Source: Ruminococcus sp. (lineage in GTDB: Bacteria > Bacillota > Clostridia > Lachnospirales > Lachnospiraceae). From it: DNA of 36,614 nucleotides. The translations under genes and the position numbers were made by a program. The notes under the pieces are model-generated. The model saw only the letters and a program-made list of their open reading frames with translations. It did not search any database and was not told the origin of the DNA. This document shows positions 26,772 through 34,874 of the stretch, one piece after another. The DNA is taken from assembly GCA_023663085.1 (NCBI GenBank), contig JAMPIB010000039.1, forward strand, positions 1 through 36,614. Direction: 5' to 3'. The first letter of the stretch is position 1. The number at the start of each line of letters is the position of its first letter.

Positions 26772-26861
26772 CATATCCACAGAAGCAACTGTGTAAATCA
26801 CTTCAATAAGAATTACGCAGTAATTCTTAGAACGCAGGCTGCTGAGCCTGCGTTTATTATA
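26772..26861. repeat. 90-bp dispersed repeat, copy 2
   Basis: Same orientation and length as 5734-5823. Hairpins AAGAATTAC-x3-GTAATTCTT (26808-26828) and ACGCAGGCT-GCTG-AGCCTGCGT (26832-26853), then TTTATT. Relative to copy 1 the second stem changes an A-T pair to G-C on both sides. The minus-strand promoter is present (TTTACA 26797-26792, 16 bp, TATGCT 26775-26770) and points at the DUF5808 gene. Confidence 0.85.
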
Positions 26862-26928
26862 GCAGAATTTTTACTTTCCTGCAAATTTGCGTTTTACGAA
26901 GAATTTCATGCAAATTTTAATGAAAATA

Positions 26929-26957
26929 TTGCATATAATAAAAAGGTGATATATAAT
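26929..26957 (+). promoter_or_regulatory. Promoter of the toxin-antitoxin genes
   Basis: TTGCAT (26929-26934), 17 bp, TATAAT (26952-26957), 43 bp before the antitoxin ATG. Upstream lie a perfect palindrome GCAAATTTGC (26881-26890) and a second GCAAATTT (26910), possible antitoxin sites. Confidence 0.65.
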
Positions 26958-27000
26958 CAGAGCAGAAACACCATGAATTGAACAAGGGGAGTGAGTTACT

Positions 27001-27351
27001 ATGGATGCCACTTTATTGGATTTAGCAGGCAGACTTGTACCAATATCAGATTTTAGTCAGGGAAAGGCCGGAAAAATTTTTAATGATGTCGCAAAAAATA
27101 ATAATGAGTATATTGTCTTAAAAAATAACCAGCCAACCGCCGTATTAATGTCTGTAAAAGAATATCGAGATACGCAGGAAAAAGTTGCCAAGTTAGAAAT
27201 GCTGTTGGAAAAAATTGAAAATATCCGGTTATTAAAACTTGCAGAAAGCAGAGTTGATAATAAAACTTCTTCTTTTGAGTCGTTTGTAAATGAACAGGGA
27301 TTTTCTATAGAAGAACTGGAAACATTGTCTGAAAGTGTGGAACTTGAATAA
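27001..27351 (+). CDS. Phd/YefM-type antitoxin
   Basis: 116 residues. The N-terminal Phd/YefM fold is seen in LVPISDFSQGKAGKIFNDVAK and YIVLKNNQPTAVLMSVKEY; the acidic C-terminal tail should wrap the toxin. Its stop overlaps the toxin ATG by one base (TAATG), the usual type II arrangement. It probably represses its own promoter. Confidence 0.9.
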   Translation: MDATLLDLAGRLVPISDFSQGKAGKIFNDVAKNNNEYIVLKNNQPTAVLMSVKEYRDTQEKVAKLEMLLEKIENIRLLKLAESRVDNKTSSFESFVNEQGFSIEELETLSESVELE

Positions 27352-27719
27352 TGGCATGGAATATACGAATCACTGATGAAGCCAAAAAGGACTATAATAA
27401 AATTGAAGGCAGTATTCGCAAACAGGTTTTAGCAGGAATTATAAAGGTATCAAAAGCGCCTTTGCCGAGTCCAAATGGCTACGGAAAACCACTCGGAAAT
27501 AAAAACGGTAATAATCTGACCGGATTCTTTAAAATAAAATATCGCGGGATTGGTATAAGAGTTGTCTATACTTTAGTGATCAACAAAATGCTGATGAATA
27601 TCATAGTAATTTCACAGCGGGATGACGATCAATGCTATGATTTAGCCGCCAGACTATACGATAAATATGGTGATGATGTTTTTAAAGATCTATTTGGCGA
27701 ATTTCCAAAGGAGAACTAA
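27351..27719 (+). CDS. RelE/ParE-type toxin
   Basis: 122 residues: MAWNIRITDEAKKDYNKIEG, the GNKNGNNLTGFFKIKYRGIGIRVVY core, and a C-terminal strand IIVISQRDDDQCY. This is the RelE/ParE fold; RelE members cut mRNA on the ribosome, ParE members poison gyrase. Basic residues in the core favour the RelE type (inference). A C-terminal extension of about 30 residues is longer than usual. TraX begins two bases after its stop. Confidence 0.88.
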   Translation: MAWNIRITDEAKKDYNKIEGSIRKQVLAGIIKVSKAPLPSPNGYGKPLGNKNGNNLTGFFKIKYRGIGIRVVYTLVINKMLMNIIVISQRDDDQCYDLAARLYDKYGDDVFKDLFGEFPKEN

Positions 27720-27720
27720 G

Positions 27721-28485
27721 ATGTTACAGACACTGAAAGAAAAAGGCTTAAATGCTAATCAGCTAAAACTGATCGCCATTGCGGCCATGACGCTTGACCA
27801 TTTAACATGGACGCTGTTCCCCGGCTATTCTACGGAATGGTTCGTCGTTCTTTTTCATATAATCGGCAGACTTACCGCCCCTATCATGTGGTTTTTTATT
27901 GCCGAAGGATACCATTACACGCATGATATCAAAAAATACGCCGGCAGACTGTTCCTGTTAGCCGCCATATCTCATTTTGCCTACAATTTCTGCTTCGGCA
28001 TACCCTTTATTCCCTTTCAGACATCGGTCTTTAACCAGACCGGCGTAGTCTGGTCCCTGGCCTGGGGACTGGTTTTATTGTACATACATGATAAAGCAGC
28101 CTGGAAAGCGTGGCAGAAACTTTTAGTTACCATTATCATCTGCCTGATCACTTTCCCGGCCGACTGGAGTTGTATCGCAACTATGGCCATTTTCGCGATC
28201 GGCATGAACAGAGGCAATTTCAAAAAACAGATGACGCATATGATGCTGTGTACCCTGATGTATGCCATCGTATATTTTATATTTATTGACAAATTATACG
28301 CAATCATCCAGCTAGGCACATGCCTGACTATCCCTCTTTTGTATCTTTATAACGGACAGCGCGGTTCCATGAAAGGGATCGGCAGACTGTTTTATATTTA
28401 CTATCCGTTACACCTTGTCATATGCGGCCTCATCCGCATATTGTTATGGGGCGCTGCCTTTTCCACGGGAACGGCCAATTTTTAA
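27721..28485 (+). CDS. TraX family membrane protein
   Basis: 254 residues from ATG 27721 (AAAGGAG inside the toxin end). The typical TraX start is LKLIAIAAMTLDHLTWTLFPG, then GRLTAPIMWFFIAEGYHYTHD and about eight membrane helices. The named E. coli relative acetylates F pilin, but chromosomal Firmicute copies have unknown roles. Its tight spacing to the toxin gene means joint transcription. Confidence 0.9.
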   Translation: MLQTLKEKGLNANQLKLIAIAAMTLDHLTWTLFPGYSTEWFVVLFHIIGRLTAPIMWFFIAEGYHYTHDIKKYAGRLFLLAAISHFAYNFCFGIPFIPFQTSVFNQTGVVWSLAWGLVLLYIHDKAAWKAWQKLLVTIIICLITFPADWSCIATMAIFAIGMNRGNFKKQMTHMMLCTLMYAIVYFIFIDKLYAIIQLGTCLTIPLLYLYNGQRGSMKGIGRLFYIYYPLHLVICGLIRILLWGAAFSTGTANF

Positions 28486-28504
28486 GGACTTTTAAACATT
28501 CTCC

Positions 28505-29050
28505 TTATGGCGCCGTGCTCCTCCTGGGAACAAAAAAGGTATCCTGATACCCTTTTTCCATTTTTAAAAGGGCGATCTTTTTATCGATCCCGCCGGCATA
28601 TCCGGTAAGGCTCCCGTTCCTGCCGACCACTCTGTGGCAGGGCACGATAATAGATATCGCATTGCGCGCCACCGCGCCGCCGACCGCCTGCGCAGACATT
28701 CTGTCCAGTCCTTTTTTCTCCGCAAGCTGACTGGCAATATCGCCATAAGTAACTGTCTGTCCGTAGGGAATCTGATAAAGGATTTCCCATACCTCCCTCT
28801 GAAAAGCGCTGCCCGTAAAATGAAGCGGCAGTTTAAAGCCAGGCTCTTCTCCCGAAAAATATGTGTCAAGCCATTTTCTGGCCTGTTCAAATATCGGCAG
28901 TTCTTTTTCCTCATTTTCTTTATCAAGATAGAGGGCAAAGTATTTCTGTCCCTCAAACCATAGTCCCGTCAGACCGCTCTCATCCGCCGCCAGCAAAATA
29001 CCGCCAAGAGGCGATTCATATCTACTTGTATATTGCATCTTAATAACCAT
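28505..29050 (-). CDS. ogt: Methylated-DNA-protein-cysteine methyltransferase
   Basis: 181 residues. Active-site IIVPCHRVVGRNG (PCHRV), preceded by the helix-turn-helix segment VTYGDIASQLAEKKG and followed by LTGYAGGIDKKIALLKME. It removes alkyl groups from O6 of guanine in one suicide transfer. The start may also be the Met four codons later. Convergent with TraX. Confidence 0.93.
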   Translation of the reverse strand: MVIKMQYTSRYESPLGGILLAADESGLTGLWFEGQKYFALYLDKENEEKELPIFEQARKWLDTYFSGEEPGFKLPLHFTGSAFQREVWEILYQIPYGQTVTYGDIASQLAEKKGLDRMSAQAVGGAVARNAISIIVPCHRVVGRNGSLTGYAGGIDKKIALLKMEKGYQDTFFVPRRSTAP

Positions 29051-29097
29051 GCCTTTCTCTCAATCCGGGGGAATGCTGCCTTCCCAAGTCCGTAATC

Positions 29098-29646
29098 TCA
29101 TGCCAGCTTCACCGCAAAATCCTCATAAATCCCGGCCGGTACTTTCTCCTGGAATGAATATTCTTTCTCCATTCCCTTCTCAAAATTATGTACCGAAACT
29201 GTCTCCAATTCCGGATCAACGATCCAATATTCCCGCACGCCTGCCGTCCGGTACTTAAACAGCTTGATCTTCCGGTCCATCTTCTCACTTCCCGGCGATA
29301 CGATCTCAATGATCCAGTCCGGCGCTCCGTGACACCCTTTCCGGTTCATTTTATCCCTGTCACAGACGACAAAAAGATCCGGCTCCACATAGTTATGTTC
29401 ATCATTATTGATATACACAGCCAAAGGCGCCAGATTAATTTCACAGGGGCCTCCCTTTTTATCAATATGATCCGCAATGATCCTGTATAATTTCCCCAAA
29501 ATCTGCTGATGCCGATATCCCGGACTCGCCATCAGATACATCTGCCCATCGATCAATTCCGCACGCACGCCTGCCGGCAATGCCTCAATATCCCTGATCG
29601 TATATTCTCTTCCAGACATCTTTTTCATTTCCTCTTTCCCTATCAT
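29098..29646 (-). CDS. Uma2 family (DUF820) endonuclease-like protein
   Basis: 182 residues from ATG 29646 (AAAGGAG six bases before). PD-(D/E)XK-like features: GVRAELIDGQMYLMA, NYVEPDLFVVCD, PDWIIEIVSPGS and AGVREYWIVDPE, as in the Uma2 family. Many members are of unknown function; cyanobacteria carry dozens. No transposase is adjacent. Confidence 0.9.
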   Translation of the reverse strand: MIGKEEMKKMSGREYTIRDIEALPAGVRAELIDGQMYLMASPGYRHQQILGKLYRIIADHIDKKGGPCEINLAPLAVYINNDEHNYVEPDLFVVCDRDKMNRKGCHGAPDWIIEIVSPGSEKMDRKIKLFKYRTAGVREYWIVDPELETVSVHNFEKGMEKEYSFQEKVPAGIYEDFAVKLA

Positions 29647-29782
29647 TCCATTCTCCTTTCTGGCAGGAGAATTTCTTAGTCTGTTCATTTGTCAGCTAAT
29701 CTCCTGCTTTTGTTTATTTGCGGATTCAAAAGCATAGATTTTCTGAAATAACACTAAGACAATAAGATACGCAAAATACGTT

Positions 29783-29863
29783 TTGACATCAAAGAATATA
29801 TGCTTTATGAGAATATTATCATATCAGCGCACGTTCGTCAATATGATTCCCATTCTTCGATAA
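29783..29863 (+). promoter_or_regulatory. Control region before hipB
   Basis: The 262 bp between the Uma2 and hipB genes hold TTGACA (29783-29788) with TATGAG 17 bp later, inverted CAAAA/TTTTG around the -35, and a palindrome CGATAATATCG at about 29853-29863. Likely HipB sites; no further gene is seen. Confidence 0.4.
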
Positions 29864-29908
29864 TATCGTTGACTTAGCCGTTCGGCATAATGATTAAGAG
29901 GCAGGCTT

Positions 29909-30121
29909 ATGAAAATAACGGATGCAAAATCTTTTGGTGGAGCGATTCGCCAAAGGCGAAAAGAACTGCATTATACGCAGGCTTATCTGGCGGAATTTAC
30001 CGGTCTAAGTGTCAGCTTTATTTCTGATCTGGAAAGGGGAAAAGCAACCGCAGAACTGGGTAAAGCACTGTATATTGCAAATACACTGGGATTGGACGTT
30101 TGTTGTATAAAAAGGGAGTAA
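29909..30121 (+). CDS. HipB-like XRE-family transcriptional regulator
   Basis: 70 residues, nearly all one helix-turn-helix domain: FGGAIRQRRKELHYTQAYLAEFTGLSVSFISDLERGKAT is the classic XRE/HipB pattern. As antitoxin it would bind HipA and repress the pair. It lies three bases before the broken hipA gene and appears intact itself. Confidence 0.9.
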   Translation: MKITDAKSFGGAIRQRRKELHYTQAYLAEFTGLSVSFISDLERGKATAELGKALYIANTLGLDVCCIKRE

Positions 30122-30124
30122 GGC

Positions 30125-31187
30125 ATGAAAGAATTACTGGTATTTATTGAGATCAACGGAGAACAAATTTATGTAGGAAGCATTCAGGGAAATCATCCGG
30201 ATAGTGCAAGATTCTCCTATGCTGCGGAATATAGAAATCACCAAGACAGCAGACCCATATCATTAAGCCTTCCATTTTCAGAAGAAATTTTTACCCCGGA
30301 GCAAACAAGAAATTTTTTTGAAGGTTTGCTGCCAGAGGGATTCACCAGAAAATGCGTGGCAGAGTGGATGCATGTGGATGAAAAGGATTATCTGTCTATT
30401 CTGGCGGGACTTGGGATTGAATGTATAGGCGCTGTAAAAATTATAGATCAAAATGCAAAAGAAGTGGAACCTGTCTATCAGAATCTGTCTATAGAGGAAG
30501 TACAGGCTCTTGCAAAAGACGGAGCGGCCGGACAATGGTATCTGCCTATTGGAGATGCGCCAAGTACACATATTGTAAAACAAAGCCATGTAAGACTGAA
30601 AGGGATTGTGATGAATGAGCAGTTATGTATGATGACTGCCCGAAATCTAGGAATAAATATTCCGGATAGTTTTATAGTCAATAGAGGATTTGGCACAGGC
30701 TATGGGAATATCGTCATTTGATAAATATGAACATCATGGAGCGGGATACTTAAAAAAAATCTTTCAACTATTACGTCATTATTCTGCAAACCCGATAGAA
30801 GATCACCTGAAATTGTGGGATATGGAGATATTCAATTATCTAATCGGGAATACAGATAATCATATTAAAAACTTATCACTTATTTATGGTGAAAATTTGA
30901 AATCAATCCGATTAGCACCGGCCTATGATATGATCAGCACAACCATATATGAAAGCAGCACAAGGGATATGTCCGTCAGTGTGGATGGAATATATCGCAT
31001 AGATGATATTAAAAGAGCGTCCTTTCAACGAGAGGCAGAAAATATAGGATTTGGAACGGGTATGGCAATGAAACGGTTCGACTCTCTGGCAGAAAGCTTT
31101 GAGTCAGCCTTAAAAAAAGCACTTATTTCATTTCCTTCTGCAGGGCTAATACTGCGCCTGCATAGACGCGCTCTAAATGGGTTGTAA
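30125..31187 (+). pseudogene. hipA, serine/threonine kinase toxin, broken by two deletions and a truncated end
   Basis: The first frame (30125-30721) gives a HipA N-terminal domain, then LGIECIGAV, and passes directly from LAKDGA to AGQWYLPIGDAPSTHIVK. The usual SLAGAQxKFxLY segment is missing there (junction near 30521-30533). Near 30684 the frame is lost: SFIVN is followed, out of frame, by EDLAQAMGISSFDKYEH, so the expected ERYDR...RLHQ stretch is gone. The second frame keeps the kinase residues GNTDNHIKNLSL and APAYDM. From about 31123 the frame is only antisense of the tetR end, so the true C-terminus is lost as well. An intact HipA has about 400 residues. No active kinase is expected. 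Confidence 0.88.
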
Positions 31188-31695
31188 TAAGTTTTTCATC
31201 ATATTCCAATGAATTATTGGCAATGATACTGGCATATCCATGAACAAACATCGCAAGCGTCACAAAAATTTCTTTTGTCTGCTCCATACTCATATCCATC
31301 GCTTTTTGCATAGCGGAAATAACCGGTGTGAGTCCTTCTGAATTTATCATTTCAAGCAGACTGTTTCCAACGGCAAAGCCCGATTGAAAAAGAAAACGGA
31401 ACAAATCAGGCTCTTCCACCGCAAAGCGGATATAATTTATCCCGATTCCAAGCATGACATTCCCCTGTGTTTCCGGAATATTCATCAGATATGCCGTATG
31501 ATACTCGTCCGTTTTTTCATAAGCGGCTCTTTTCATTTCCTCAATCGTCGCAAAATGATACATGACAGGCTGTGTGGAACATCCCAGCTTTTGGGCAACA
31601 GTCCGTGCGTTGACATTTTCCACACCCTCGGCTCTTATGACTTCAAAAGCCGCGTTTATCACCATTTCTTTTGTAATCTTTGCTTTTGGCGGCAT
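31123..31695 (-). CDS. TetR/AcrR family regulator
   Basis: 190 residues. The N-terminal HTH is ITKEMVINAAFEVIRAEGVENVNARTVAQKLGCSTQPVMYHF; the C-terminal part (helical) resembles the TetR_C group found with WHG-like domains. GAGAGG precedes the ATG. A 26-bp inverted repeat lies 21 bp upstream. The gene follows the GNAT gene on the same strand and probably controls itself; control of the upstream leftward genes is possible but not shown. Confidence 0.9.
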   Translation of the reverse strand: MPPKAKITKEMVINAAFEVIRAEGVENVNARTVAQKLGCSTQPVMYHFATIEEMKRAAYEKTDEYHTAYLMNIPETQGNVMLGIGINYIRFAVEEPDLFRFLFQSGFAVGNSLLEMINSEGLTPVISAMQKAMDMSMEQTKEIFVTLAMFVHGYASIIANNSLEYDEKLITTHLERVYAGAVLALQKEMK

Positions 31696-31715
31696 AATAG
31701 TTTCCTCTCATTCAA

Positions 31716-31741
31716 TAATTATCGTTATATAACAATGATTA
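31716..31741. promoter_or_regulatory. TetR operator candidate
   Basis: A 26-bp inverted repeat with a perfect core GTTATATAAC (31724-31733) and outer arms TAATTATC / AATGATTA matching at all but two pairs. It lies directly upstream of the tetR start. Confidence 0.75.
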
Positions 31742-31774
31742 TACTCCTTAAATCTGATTTGTCAATCTGTTTGA

Positions 31775-32248
31775 CTAACTTTTTTGACATAGATTTTTGG
31801 CAAAACAAACGGCGCCTGCCAGTTTATCATACGGCGGATAATCCGCGATCTGCTGATAGCCGAGTTTCCGATACAATGAAACTGCATCCTGCATGATCTC
31901 ACGCGTCTGCAAAATTGTCCTTTGAAAATTCTGTTCTTTTGCCTTTGCTTCGATACATTCCATTAATTTCGTTGCCAGCCTTTGTCCTCTATAATCAGGT
32001 TCCACCCATACCCTTTTCACCTCGGCATCCGTCGGAGAATACGCCTTTAATCCGGCGCAACCTGCCGCTTTATTATCTTTATACGCGATTACCACATCCT
32101 GAATGCTGTCCGAAATATTATACGGCACAAAAGCCCTTCTGTTTTCCAGTCCGCCGACAATCCTGCTGTAGTATTCTTCTGTTATCAAATAAAATTTCTT
32201 AAAATCCTCATCATCACCGTTTGTCCATTTAAACTCGAACATTTCCAC
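31775..32248 (-). CDS. GNAT family N-acetyltransferase
   Basis: 157 residues from a GTG start (GGGAGG five bases before; an ATG two codons later is the alternative). Acetyl-CoA loop EPDYRGQRLATKLMECIEAK, preceded by VKRVWV and followed by VSLYRKLGYQQIADYPPY. Substrate unknown. It begins two bases after the methyltransferase stop. Confidence 0.9.
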   Translation of the reverse strand: MEMFEFKWTNGDDEDFKKFYLITEEYYSRIVGGLENRRAFVPYNISDSIQDVVIAYKDNKAAGCAGLKAYSPTDAEVKRVWVEPDYRGQRLATKLMECIEAKAKEQNFQRTILQTREIMQDAVSLYRKLGYQQIADYPPYDKLAGAVCFAKNLCQKS

Positions 32249-32250
32249 AA

Positions 32251-33000
32251 TTACCTCCCTGCCGGTTTCTTCGCTTTGATCAACAAAAAATCAGGTTTAT
32301 GGAATAAATCCTTATATTTCGGATATTTTTCAAGCAATTCAGCGGTCGGTAACGGCTCAATCATCTTTTCAATCATAAATCCCGCCTCAATCAACGTATT
32401 TACAATCGTTGAAAAAGTCCTGTGATACTTTTTTACATTATCCACAAACCATACGGACTCCCGTTCTCCCTCTAAACCATAATTTGCCAGATTCACATAA
32501 AGTTTGTTTCCATCTGCATCTCTTGTCCATCGATCCGCTCCGGAGTGACAGGTACATAAAGGATTTTCCTGCGAAAAAATAAACAGTCCGTCTTCATTCA
32601 ACATTTTATATATATTTTTCACAACACCTGAAAAATCATCAACATAGTGAAATGCTAATGAACTTATCACTATATCAAACCGCTCATGCAGCTGTGCAAT
32701 ATCTTCCATCGGCATATTGATATAGGATATCTTAGCATCACAATTTTCTTTTCTTGCAATTTCCAGCATTTTCTCAGAAATATCAATTCCTGTCACATGT
32801 GCAGCGCCATCATGAATAAGCCGTGCACAATGTTCCCCAAAACCACATCCTAAATCTAACACTTTTTTCTCATGCAGGTCTGGCATCATGGAAAAGAGAG
32901 CCGGTATTTCAAACAAATTATTGGCATTCAACGCATTATCCCGAATCTTCTTATATCCCTCAAAAAAAATTTCATTATCGTATATATTCTGCTTAGCCAT
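32251..33000 (-). CDS. Class I SAM-dependent methyltransferase
   Basis: 249 residues. Motif I KVLDLGCGFGEHCARL, then VTGIDISEKMLEIARKE (motif II), and FDIVISSLAFHYVDDF (motif IV), giving a Methyltransf_11/25-type fold. Substrate probably a small molecule. Part of the leftward run with the membrane protein upstream and the GNAT gene downstream. Confidence 0.92.
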   Translation of the reverse strand: MAKQNIYDNEIFFEGYKKIRDNALNANNLFEIPALFSMMPDLHEKKVLDLGCGFGEHCARLIHDGAAHVTGIDISEKMLEIARKENCDAKISYINMPMEDIAQLHERFDIVISSLAFHYVDDFSGVVKNIYKMLNEDGLFIFSQENPLCTCHSGADRWTRDADGNKLYVNLANYGLEGERESVWFVDNVKKYHRTFSTIVNTLIEAGFMIEKMIEPLPTAELLEKYPKYKDLFHKPDFLLIKAKKPAGR

Positions 33001-33041
33001 TTATCTACAACTCCCTTTTTAAATGCCTTTTGATAAAAAAG

Positions 33042-33650
33042 TTATTTATTGCTTTTTCTGAAATGTATAAATGACAAAATACCAATCGGGGTAAAATAAA
33101 CACACCAACATTCAAGGGCGATAACTCCTCCCATGCTATTTTCCCCGTCTGACATAGAACTGAATATTCCCGTCATCGGCATAATCAAACAGGAGAAAAA
33201 GAACACTCCATGAACCAGCATCAGATACTTTAACCACTTATCCGCTTTTGTCTCTGTGTCTATTGTAAGCCCCACAAAAAAAGTTGAAAGCGCCATCATG
33301 CCATATCCAAGCAAGTCATAGTTAAAAAACAATCCGCCTCTTGCATAATCAAGTATTCTCACAGCCTGCTCATCCAGCGGGTCTAACCGGACCGAAGTAG
33401 TCTGCGCAAAATACACAAGCAATACCAAAACAGCATAAACCGCAGCAAATGTCATGCCAACATTGGCCGCCGCTCTATGTTTTTCATCACTTTCCTCGCA
33501 AAAACCAGCGGTCATCATTATGTATCCAATCGCTAATAACATACATACAAAATAACTTCCAAAGTTAAAGGAGATCAACATACAGACAGCAAATAATAAT
33601 ACTGAAACCGTTACTGTCAAAGCCCCCATACCTGCTATTATTTTATTCAT
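33042..33650 (-). CDS. Membrane protein of unknown function
   Basis: 202 residues with about six membrane helices (starting ALTVTVSVLLFAVCMLISF) and short loops, ending in a basic tail HFRKSNK. No motif recognised. It lies 34 bp after the hydrolase gene and 41 bp before the methyltransferase gene, so probably the same transcript. Confidence 0.7.
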   Translation of the reverse strand: MNKIIAGMGALTVTVSVLLFAVCMLISFNFGSYFVCMLLAIGYIMMTAGFCEESDEKHRAAANVGMTFAAVYAVLVLLVYFAQTTSVRLDPLDEQAVRILDYARGGLFFNYDLLGYGMMALSTFFVGLTIDTETKADKWLKYLMLVHGVFFFSCLIMPMTGIFSSMSDGENSMGGVIALECWCVYFTPIGILSFIHFRKSNK

Positions 33651-33684
33651 TTTAACTTAAACCCCTTTGCCAAGCCGAAGTTTA

Positions 33685-34653
33685 TCAATATTCTGTTTGT
33701 GATAAACTCAACAAAAACGCTTTCATATTTTCGCTTATCGTATTGTACTCATAGTCATGGACATAATGCGGACAGTCTAATTCCACATATTTACCATTTG
33801 TCACTTGTGAAAGATACTCTATTGGTATTCTGCGCCAAGTTTCCTTATCAAATCCGGTTCCGCCTGAACCGTCCGAAAGGAAGAGCAGCATGGGAATCTG
33901 CGGCACCCCCATATTATTTACCTTTTCGGCATTTTCCTTTACGCATTCGGTTTCATTTATCATTGTTACGGTTGCTGTCCGACTGTAAAAAACAGCTTTA
34001 TATATCTCTTTTTCTTCATCCGATAATGTACCGTATTTCACAGCGTCGCTGTCTGAAATTCCCGGAATGAAACGGGTAACTCCAATCCTTGCCGCTGTGC
34101 CTGCAAGGCGCATAAGGGGTATATTAATGTTCATATCCTCATAATATTCCGGTACAGCCATATCAAGTCCGATGATCGCGGATACCTCATCAGGATATTT
34201 CTGCGCCCAATACAAGGCTTCCAGTCCCGACATGGAGTGCGGGCAAAGGACATACGGCGCAGTCAGTCCCGCATTCGCAAGCGCAGTTCTTGTATCCTCA
34301 AGTATCGAGTCAATTTCCCTGCTTTTATCAACAATATCACTGAAACCATATCCGAATTTTTCTACAACAACAATTTTATATTCATCGCTTAAAAGCGAAT
34401 AGAGGGATTTGAAATCCAAGATTGGAGAACAAGTACCGCCGCCAGACATAAAAACAAGCGTTGTATCGCCCGTTCCCTCGATATAGACGCTCATCTTGTG
34501 ACCATCAACTTCAACTATCTGTCCCAATGGCGAACGCAATGCCTCTTCCTTTTTTAAACGGACATGATGATTGATATATGTTATTAACAGCAGCACGATC
34601 AATGCAATAATGATGAAACAAATTACTTTTGCAGCCATTTTCCATTTTGTCAT
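33685..34653 (-). CDS. Membrane-anchored alpha/beta hydrolase
   Basis: 322 residues. The N-terminal helix VICFIIIALIVLLLITYI anchors it; then VFMSGGG (oxyanion hole), a nucleophile elbow CPHSMSGLEA, and a late His in DCPHYVHDYEY. The elbow reads P-H-S-M-S-G instead of G-H-S-x-G-G, so both flanking glycines differ from the common pattern. Likely a hydrolase or peptidase working outside the membrane. Start of the leftward accessory run. Confidence 0.85.
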   Translation of the reverse strand: MTKWKMAAKVICFIIIALIVLLLITYINHHVRLKKEEALRSPLGQIVEVDGHKMSVYIEGTGDTTLVFMSGGGTCSPILDFKSLYSLLSDEYKIVVVEKFGYGFSDIVDKSREIDSILEDTRTALANAGLTAPYVLCPHSMSGLEALYWAQKYPDEVSAIIGLDMAVPEYYEDMNINIPLMRLAGTAARIGVTRFIPGISDSDAVKYGTLSDEEKEIYKAVFYSRTATVTMINETECVKENAEKVNNMGVPQIPMLLFLSDGSGGTGFDKETWRRIPIEYLSQVTNGKYVELDCPHYVHDYEYNTISENMKAFLLSLSQTEY

Positions 34654-34810
34654 ATGAATGCTCCACTCCGGATACTAATTTTGCCATACTGCATTATTTT
34701 ACATGATATAGGGCAGTCCCGCAACAAAAATATCTTAATAATAATCAATGGAAAAGTAAGAAATGTCTGACTTTGCAAGGGATGCAGCCATGGACAAGGG
34801 AAAAAAATAA

Positions 34811-34839
34811 TTGTATATCTGTTAAAAACAGATTATAAT
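34811..34839 (+). promoter_or_regulatory. Promoter of the YoaP-type gene with palindromic spacer
   Basis: TTGTAT (34811-34816), 17-bp spacer ATCTGTTAAAAACAGAT (34817-34833), TATAAT (34834-34839). The whole spacer is an inverted repeat (seven-base arms, three-base centre), an operator candidate. Confidence 0.75.
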
Positions 34840-34859
34840 TATACTTGCAAATCCCGATT
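34823..34859 (+). repeat. Promoter sequence repeated at 35686-35715 and 36181-36194
   Basis: 34823-34852 matches 35686-35715 (30 bp, two differences) and 34846-34859 matches 36181-36194 exactly (14 bp). The two matches share the bases CAAAT, which occur at both edges of the GNAT segment. Confidence 0.85.
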
Positions 34860-34874
34860 ATGGAGAAGATCACA

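Noticed and set aside
34763..34810. Tiny frame MSDFARDAAMDKGKK before the YoaP gene
   Set aside because: Only 15 codons, ends at the -35 box, no clear ribosome site; at best a remnant.
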